DNA from: Stenocarpella maydis | Lineage: Eukaryota > Ascomycota > Sordariomycetes > Diaporthales > Diaporthaceae | Assembly: GCA_002270565.1 (NCBI GenBank) | Contig: NQMI01000122.1 | Span: 1-64,000, forward strand | Length of the DNA: 64,000 bases | Direction of reading: 5' to 3' | Part shown: positions 56,174 to 64,000 of the stretch, piece after piece | How the letters are laid out: each line of letters starts with the position of its first letter | Position numbering within the stretch: the first letter of the stretch is position 1 | Made by a program: the position numbers and the translations under genes | Notes under the pieces: model-generated | The model's input: the letters and a program-made list of their open reading frames with translations, nothing else | Told to the model about the DNA's origin: nothing | Databases searched by the model: none

Positions 56174-59100
56174 ATGGCACCTGTGCAGAAACCGCGCTTT
56201 CGGAAAGTGCAGAGCTTCAAGACTGATTATGCCCCCACCACCATAACTCAATATGAGTCGGAGCGCAGCGGCATGCAGGTCATCGTGGCCGACCGAGAAG
56301 GACCAAAGATCAATGGCTACTTTACCTTGGCCACCGAGATATTCGACGACTCCGGGGCCCCTCACACCCTTGAGCACCTGGTCTTTATGGGTTCCAGGAG
56401 CTACCAGTACAAAGGGCTCCTGGACAAGCTGGCATCGAGGGCTTACTCCAGCACGAATGCCTGGACCGCTGTTGATCATACAGCATATACTCTCGAGTCC
56501 GCAGGCTGGGACGGCTTCGCACAGATTCTTCCCGTCTATCTGGAGCACGTCATTCTCCCCAACATCACGGATGAAGCTTGTATCACCGAGGTTCATCATG
56601 TGGATGGGGAGGGAAACGACGCGGGCGTGGTCTATTCTGAGATGCAGGCTCTGCAGTACAGCATGACTGAGCTCATGGATCTCCGCGCGCGACGGCTCCT
56701 ATATCCAGCGAATGTGGGTTTCCGTTATGAGACCGGCGGCATGATGGAAGCCCTGCGTTCCTTGACCCCGGCCAGGATTCGTGAATTCCACAAGGAAATG
56801 TATCAGCCCCGAAACCTAGCAGTCATTATTGTGGGAGAGACCAACCACGAGAACCTACTTGAGATACTTGACGAGTTTGAGGAGAGCATCAAGGACTCGA
56901 TACCTCCACTGGACTCCCCATTCAGACGGCAAGTATCCCTGCGCTACTCAGCCAAGCTTCGAGGTGACCGGCTTCTGACATTGAGACAGGCCCTGGATAG
57001 ACTCCCCTCAGCCACCATCCATAAAGGAGACTGTTGTCGAGACAGTTGAGTTCCCCGAGGAGGACGAGTCAACGGGCGACATTGCCGTTGCGTTTTTCGG
57101 CCCCAACTGTACCAATTTGATTGAGACGTCTGCCTTGAATATCCTGATGACCTATCTTTGCGGCTCCTCGGTCTCAGTCCTCGAGAACGTCATGGTTGAA
57201 AAGGAGGAACTCGCCAGTTCGATTTCTTACTGGTGGGACAGCAGGCCCAACACTACGATCTGGTTTCAACCCACAGGCGTCGCAACCGAAAAGCTCGAGT
57301 TCGTGGAGGAGAGGCTGCACGAGTTGCTTCGGCAAGTTGCATCGAAACCGCTCGATATGACCTATATGAAAGAGTGCATCAACCGAGAGCAGAGGCTCGT
57401 TAAGTTCCAGGCGGAGAGTTCTGAACAGTTCTACTCGAACAACATCATTACCGACTATCTCTTCGGCAAGCGGGACGGTTCAACCCTGAGCGAACTTCGC
57501 ACGTTGAAGGAGTACGATGTGCTCTCCCAGTGGACTGAAGAACAGTGGCAGGCATTCCTGAGGAAGTGGCTGGTTGATGTTCATCATATTTCAACGCTTG
57601 GGAAGCCCTCGATGGCCTTGGCGAGCAGGTTGAAGCAGGCGGAAGAGGATCGCGTTGCAAAGAGGAAGGAGGAGCTAGGACCCGAAGGGCTAAAGAAGCT
57701 GGCAGAAAAGGTCGAAGCGGCCAAGGCTAAGAACGACGTTGTGATCCCGGGGCCTTACATCGATCAGTGGCCCGTTCCAGGCACCGAGTCCATCCACTTC
57801 ATCGAATCGAGCACAGCGAGGTCTGGAAGGGCGAGGGATGTCGGCGTGAGCAACAATGCCGCCCAAAGAGCGATCGATGCTGCGAGGCCAGGCTTGCCGC
57901 TTTTCGTCCAGTTCGAAGATGTGCCGAGTAACTTTGTGAACATCTTCGTCCACCTCGGGACGTCACAAGTGCCGGTGGAGCTCAAGCCACTTCTCTCGAT
58001 TTTCATTGACAACTTTTTCAACACGCCGATCGAGCGGGGCGGCAAGCTGATCGGCTTTGAAGATGTGGTCATGGAGCTCGAGAAGGACACAATCAGCTAC
58101 ACCCTCGATGGCGGAGGCAAAATCTACGACCCCGAGAGCATGCTGATCAGCTTCCAGCTTGAACCGGAAAAATATGGCACCATCATCGAATGGATCCGGA
58201 CTCTTATGTTTGACAGCGTCTTTGACATTACGAGGATCAAGGCGTGTATATCGAAGGCACTGGCAGATATCCCAGAGGCAAAGCGAGATGGCAGGGCCAT
58301 GTCCCTTGAAGTTGACTGGGCAGTGCATATCAGAAAAGAGTGGTACCCCATGACCAAGAGGACGCTGGTCAGGGCTGTCTACCTCCGGCGCCTGAAGAAG
58401 CTGCTCCAGAAGGAACCCCAGAAGGTCCTGGACATGTTTGAGCAGCTTCGCAAGCTTCTGTTCTCCTTCCACAACGTCCGGGTCCTGGTCATCTCTGATA
58501 TCGCCAAGCTCAACGAACCCGTCCAGTCCTGGGACTCCCTCACCAGGTCACTCGATGCCGATGGCACATCCAAAGAGCTGCTGCCTATCGTCAAGACCCA
58601 TACCATGCTTAATGAGGAGGGCCAAGCACCAGGCAACACCGGCACCCTCATCATCCCCATGACCACCCTCGACACCTCCTATAGCGTCAGCACGACAAAG
58701 GGCCTCTCCTCGTACGAGGACCCGCGCATCCCCGCCATGCTCGTCGCCATCGGGTACCTGGAGGCCGTCGAGGGACCCCTCTGGAACGCCGTCCGCGGCA
58801 GCGGGCTCGCGTACGGCACCAACTTCAGCCGCGAGATGGACTGGGGCTTCCTGCAGTACCGCGTGTACCGGTCCCCGGATGCCAGCAAGGCCATCGACAC
58901 CTCGAGGGAGACGGTGGCGCGCATCGCGTCGGGCGAGGTCGCCCTGGATAAGCACCTCGTCGAGGGCGCCGTCAGCAGCATCGTGTCCAGCTTCGCCGAC
59001 GAGCAGGCCACCATGTCGTACGCCGCGCAGCAGAACTACATCCTCGGCGTGGTGAGGGGCCTCGACCCGGCCTGGACAAAGAGCATCCTCGCACAGGTGC

Positions 59101-59485
59101 GCAACGTGACGGGCGAGCAGATCAGGGAGGTCATGGGCGAGCTGATCCTGCCCGTCTTCCAGCCTGGCAGGAGCAACGTTGTCGTAACATGTGCGCCGAT
59201 AATGCAGGAGGTACGCTTTCCACCCTCACGGCTCTATATCCACATGGGATTACCTCGGGACCATTTAGACGTGCGCGCTAACAAGGTCTACAGAACATGG
59301 ACAAGGCGTTTAAGAATATGGGATACAAGACTCAACTTAAGTCACTCTCGGACTTCTACAACCCCTACGGTCTGGAGGGAGACGACGAGGATTGCCAAGA
59401 GGACCCCGAGGACGATGACGAGGAGGGGGGCTCAGATGAAGATATGTCTGAGGATGAGTCAGGCTCCGAGGAGGACGAGGAGTGA
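56174..59485 (+). CDS. M16C zinc metallopeptidase, cytosolic Sdd3/Mug138 type
   Basis: Exons 56174..56928, 56990..59210 and 59294..59485 give 1055 aa, in phase. Intron 1 has a GC donor (GCAAGT), because a GT donor does not exist where the protein requires the joint (PFRR-PWIDSPQPP). The inverted zinc motif HTLEH is at residues 64-68, in IFDDSGAPHTLEHLVFMGS. Further family stretches are AYSSTNAWTAVDHTAYTLE, EVHHVDGEGNDAGVVYSEMQ, and MTYLCGSSVSVLENVMVEKE. The C-terminus is an acidic Asp/Glu tail. The start at MAPVQKPRFRKVQSF fits homologues; an in-frame ATG 85 codons upstream gives a less convincing extension. The family is related to insulysin and presequence proteases, but physiological substrates are not known to me. 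Confidence 0.92.
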
Positions 59486-60269
59486 ACTTCTAGCCGCGGC
59501 CGTCTACCTGGCCCTACGGGCTGGACTTGTCAAGGAAAGGTCGACCAACCTTGCGGTCGAGACATAGTGGATAGACGATGTGTATAGATTCAGACAGTTG
59601 AATCAACCAAGTGAAAATTGCTTACATGGTCTTGCGTCACCAACTCGCCAACAGAGAATATCCCCCTCCTTGAGAATGTCAAGAGAACACTGCACTTGAC
59701 CTGTTCCTCCCCCAAGTGGCCTGCCCCCTTGGGGATTGCTGCCTCGCGCCAGCCATCCCGTCACCAGCATGCCAGTGGATTGCTGGCCGCACGCGTGTGG
59801 CATCTGCTGGACGCCAGCGAATTCCGCCCCGGGGGGGTGGGGGGGGGGGCACTGGGCTTGACAGACCGCATGGATGAACTACCAGAAGCATATCACACGC
59901 CCTGTCCACACCGTGCGCATATACATACATGCATTCAGGCCACGTCCACCCCTTCTGGAGACGGCCAGGGAAAGAGTTCAAGAGGCTAGAAGGATTTGAA
60001 ACCATGCTAGACGGCTTATCCCTTCTGGCACCCGCGATCTGCAAAGAAATCGATGGCACATCATGCCAGGCAGGCAGGCATCACCCGCATTTTGGGGGCC
60101 AAGAGGAACGATTGATTCGCGCGCGGGGCCTCCTCGAACCTATGGCTGGGCCCTAGGGGTTCGCATTCTCCAGGGTCCCTCTCTTACACGATAATATCGT
60201 GCGACGGGACAGCACAGCACGCATGGCCCCGCCACAGAGCGCCGTCCCTTTATGCTTTATACCGGCTCC

Positions 60270-60302
<33 letters not shown>
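60270..60302. repeat. (AGC)n trinucleotide repeat
   Basis: About ten perfect AGC units. It lies in a short open frame that would give poly-Ser, but nothing else supports coding. Confidence 0.9.
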
Positions 60303-60305
<3 letters not shown>

Positions 60306-60560
60306 CAGGGTAGGGCGCGGGGCGTTGCGCGTGGGCTGCGGCCAGCCGCGCAGAGTGAAACGGGGCCAGACGGCTAACACCCAGTCCTCTCGCAGCAAGC
60401 GGGGTGGGTTCGAGGCAAGCAACTCCAGCTGGGGAGGGGTGCGAAACGAGCGTGACGTTAACACAGCCTGCCTCTGCTATGCACACGCGCTCTTCTACGT
60501 CAAAGCCTTGCAGTACGCGGCCGAGTGAAAAAGGAAGGAAAAGTGGGTGAGAATGGGTGG

Positions 60561-60643
60561 CAAAAAAAAAAGAAAAAAGAAAAAAGAAAAAAGAAAAAAG
60601 AAAAAAGAAAAAAGAAGAAAGAAAAAAGAAGGAAGAAAAAAAA
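60561..60643. repeat. (AAAAAAG)n purine array
   Basis: A 7-bp unit of six A and one G is repeated about seven times and then degenerates. It is strongly strand-asymmetric. Confidence 0.9.
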
Positions 60644-63600
60644 GGCCGGCCCAACGCAACTGTCGCTCAAGTTCCTGATTGGGTGCCAAATGTCCCCGGG
60701 TCCGCGGTAGGGTTGGACAGCGATGCACTTGGGCTCTTTGACTTCGGGCTGGCGGGACGAGTTTCCCAGGCTCGCAGCAGAGTCACGCGGGTCAATCATG
60801 CCGCGCTCTTGGGGCTGGCAGGCCGGCGATCCCAGCGATCGAGTCAAAACAACAGGAACACCCTGTTTCCTAGACCCGGCTGTTTTGGTCAGTGGCTGTT
60901 GGGTTCCCATGCCACCGGCCCCCTCCTTGGGTGGCAGGCTGGATCGGGCAAGGTGAATTCAGGGGGATCGGCGGCGGATAAGGTTCTGATAGTACTATGT
61001 AGCAGCACATGTACGGAGTATACTAGTAGGAATACGCCTCACTTGAGGATCGGATGAACATGTTAGCCCGGCACACAGGCGAGCTCAGGCGAGCTTGCCA
61101 TTCTTTGGAAAGGTCACTTTTTTTTTTTTGGAGGAGGAGGCAGGGGGGGCGGTTAGCTTTCGACTATTTGGTGTTGCAAGCCCAGACGGATCCTGCGGCC
61201 GGCTGTTTAGTCATCTTTGTGCTGGAGAAGAATAGTAGTGTATACTCCGTAGTCCCCCTTCAGTACCTTAAGCGGCGGGCTGGCACGGTTCGGACGGGGC
61301 ATGCCAGAAGGAAAAACCGGGGCCGATGGATGATACACAGCGCAGAGTTGCGTCCGGTCCCATCGGCGTTCAATCTTGGGGACGGGGAAGCATCCTAGCC
61401 CTTCAACCCGCATTCCACACCCGCATCCCGCTCCCATTCTGGGCCATAGCCCAGGCAGAGGAGACAGATAACGGCCGACAACGCGGGGCCACTCTCGGTC
61501 GCACAGTCCCTTGGTGACTGGACATTTTCCCCTGGCCGTGTGTGCCAAGGTGCACCGTAGCAGGAGCAGCCTCGGCGTTTACGCATGCAGCACTCGCATG
61601 AATCCTGCTTTGGACCCCCTCGTCCCGGGGGCGAGTCGGAGAGTTTCACTCCTTCGATCTGAAGTCTGTTTTGTGTGCATTTACAACACGCTCGACCTTG
61701 GCCGCCGCCGGAGAGCCCGTGACGGAGAGATGCTGACGGCCGGAGTAGGGGGGAAAGGCAACGTGCGTTTGCACGATGTCTGCGTAAAGTACTGTGACGC
61801 TGGAAACAACCGCGGCGCGCACCGGCACGCGCGCGTCACACCTCCCAGGCAAAGGCTGACGCTTGTCGTGTCCATTTTTCTTTTCAGATTACAGGCCGCG
61901 CGAGAGAGGAACCGCAAGGGCCAAGAGCTCCGGCTTTCCGGATAGCCCAGCGTTGGTCAACCGGGAGTATCCCGTCTCCGAAAGAGGTGGCTTATCTGCA
62001 AGGGTCATCATAGTTCACACCTGTCTGTCCTATGCCTCGTCCGTGTTGTCTTGATCTACGCACGGGAGGTCTTGGGAGCCGCATGAGGAACGGACATGTG
62101 GCTCCACAATGTCATTGACTGCCCGGAAAGGAATCGGAGGGCCGGGAGGAGTTGCAAAGTTTGCGAGCTCCCAGCATATCACAACTTTGCTGAAAGCCAC
62201 TGTTCTCTATCATGCGAGCACGTCCGGTCCTGTCCCTTGCCATTGACAGTTGAGGAATCGCAGCGCTACTGGAGTCGTGCCCAGCAGGTGGGGCGGGTGG
62301 CCAAGCGCCACACCCGGCAGAGAGGGACAACCAACCCCCACTGTGAGAGGTGTGCTGCAGTTGTGGAAAGACGTTGTATACCACCGCGCTTTGCACTCTC
62401 TTGATCTAGCAGCGAACAGCGGACGTCGCCTAGCGTGATTTAGGAGAGTACTGTACACGGACAGGTGCGTGCAATCCTGGGTCCCCAGCCCGTGCCCACT
62501 TGGCATCGCGACGATCTCTCTATGGCGGCACGTAGCAGAAGCCGAACGATATGTCATGAGGGTCCACACTTATAGCGGATCGTGGCATTTTTGTGAAATC
62601 GAGAAAAGAAAAAACATGACCGATCTCTGCGCCTTGGAATGTACCTGTGGTACCATACGGAGGAGGTGTGGCAGTCCACAGTTCATATTCAGGACCGGTT
62701 TGGCTGTTGCACCATGGAGATTTGTATGGTGGCTTCGCAAGCGCCGACCTTTCATCAGCCTCATCGAAGTCGCTGGTCGTAATAGAACGTCTTTCTGCTA
62801 ATACACAGTAGTCGTGCTCTGGCTTTCCCCAGAGAGGATCAAGCTGTTGCGGGAAGTGCGCAAGGATGTAAGTACGTGTAGAAACTTCAGACGAAATAAA
62901 AGATCGAGCTATGCTGCTTCAGGCAGTGATCCGCCTCTCCCCATGACACGTTCTCGTCTGAAGTCTCGACCCACATTTCCAGGGGTAAGTCGTGCCCGAG
63001 GAGGACGGAGCTACCAGGATGACAAGGGGTGGCATGAACATGTTGCCACACTGTGTCCAGACGTCCGTGGTGGACCTCGGACCAAGACGCTCTGGACTGA
63101 GCTTCCGGAGAAAGCCTGCCTACATCTGTCACCCTCAAAAAGCCATAGTGAAAATGACAAGGTGTGGCGGCGACGCGCTACTGAAGTGGTGGAGGGAGCC
63201 TAGTACCGGGGATTGCGGGTTCCGATAGGTAGGCACCTCAGTCCGTCTGTGGGGCAAATGCATCAGTGGTGTCACGGCGACGCCGTCGTTTTATCCGCTC
63301 CTAAAGCCAGAGCTTCAGCTTACTATTCCTGGGTTTTTAGCGAAGCGCGTCACTAACAGTCTCAACGGTTGTCACGGTTGCAGGTCAATATGTATGACAC
63401 GATGGAATTTCGCCTGCTGTTCGAGTGCCAATGTCACCATTTCATACAGGAGTCCAGTCCCGTCCACCATTGCCTACTGGCAACTGCAGCACGGTGATTC
63501 CCAGGTTCGCAGTTGCTTGGAAGTTCCCGCGGTGTCTCTGATCGAGTAGCACGCGATTGCGACTCCCGCGAGCCATTGAAAGTGCGGAAAGTCGAGAGAA

Positions 63601-64000
63601 GATCCAAGGCGAGGCAGTACGAGCGGAGGGTGGAAGTTCTTAGTCTTCGCGATCGATCTCGAGAAAGAAAGGCGTAGTGTGCGGAACCACACCTGATGTA
63701 CGTACTCGACGGCTTACTTCGCGAGTTGCTTCGCGAGTTGCTTCGCGACACTATTCTGAGATGGAGTCTGCGGCCCGCGGCTGTTGACAGACAGACGCCC
63801 AAGTATCTATACCGTCGTCCGATGCTGTGACTCGTGGGGCAAGAGCACAACGCGAATGCAGGTCGAGGTCTTCAGCCGTGTGCGCGCGCGTGTGTGTGTG
63901 TCTTGCGAGCCGTTGGTAAATCCGGCGTTCAAGTGTAAGGGGGCTTAGTAAATGCAGGTGCGTGTATGCGGGTCGCACGGTAGCGTCGCACTGCCCTGGT

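Larger units (their letters stand above)
59486..64000. other. 4.5 kb without a supported gene
   Basis: Open frames here are short, overlap on both strands, and show no family resemblance. The region has several simple repeats: G-runs at 59829-59851, (AGC)n at 60270-60302, an A-rich 7-mer array at 60561-60643, a T-run at 61118-61128, a 12-bp TTCGCGAGTTGC tandem at about 63718-63750, and GT/GC repeats at 63880-63902. Two TACTCCGTA-type 9-mers lie at 61012 and 61243. It may hold UTRs, noncoding RNA, or a gene continuing past the window. Confidence 0.4.

Noticed and set aside
60199..60528. Open frame with poly-Ser from the (AGC)n repeat
   Set aside because: The only notable feature is the microsatellite; the opposite strand is equally open.
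1..64000. CRISPR arrays, bacterial operons, rRNA or tRNA genes
   Set aside because: None were seen. The genome is eukaryotic, and no cloverleaf with A/B boxes stood out on reading, though a tRNA scan was not possible.

Overview
This is a filamentous ascomycete window (Pezizomycotina, most likely Sordariomycetes). The evidence is short GT-AG introns of about 47-290 bp with CTRAC-like branch sites, GC-rich unique DNA, fungal-type protein families, and one 17 kb AT-rich block in which retroelements carry the C-to-T/G-to-A marks of repeat-induced point mutation (RIP). All start codons below are ATG. Exon junctions were worked out by eye from splice signals, reading phase and remembered family motifs; no alignment was run.

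Left arm (1-13.9 kb): a coiled-coil protein with a ubiquitin-like domain; COQ10 (coenzyme Q chaperone) divergent from a TRM140/METTL2-type tRNA m3C methyltransferase; nitronate monooxygenase; ornithine decarboxylase behind a 618-nt AUG-free leader; then a broken second copy of glycyl-tRNA synthetase.

Middle (about 13.9-31.1 kb): a nested transposon block. It holds two fragments of a Fot1/pogo-like DNA transposon, a solo LTR, a truncated Ty3/Gypsy element, a Ty1/Copia LTR, a complete RIP-damaged Ty3/Gypsy element (445-bp LTRs, GTCTT target duplication), a second LTR subfamily, and another Gypsy fragment running into a 75-N assembly gap. The complete element carries a coding-like frame of 221 codons antisense to gag-pol, whose seven stops are all of the kind RIP makes. 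Three Gypsy insertions hit the same roughly 15 bp of the Fot1-like transposase gene.

Right arm (31.2-64 kb): a secreted type-B carboxylesterase, a small UMP-CMP/adenylate kinase-like gene with a damaged P-loop, phosphoserine aminotransferase, the mitochondrial presequence protease CYM1, taxilin, a fungal protein of unknown function, a 2EXR-domain protein, a ZW10/Dsl1-type tether subunit and a second M16C metalloprotease. The last 4.5 kb hold no gene I can support.

Most genes are unlinked housekeeping functions: polyamine, serine and CoQ metabolism, tRNA modification, mitochondrial proteolysis and vesicle tethering. I see no biosynthetic gene cluster. The unusual biology is in the transposon block and the two degenerate paralogues (GlyRS, nucleotide kinase).
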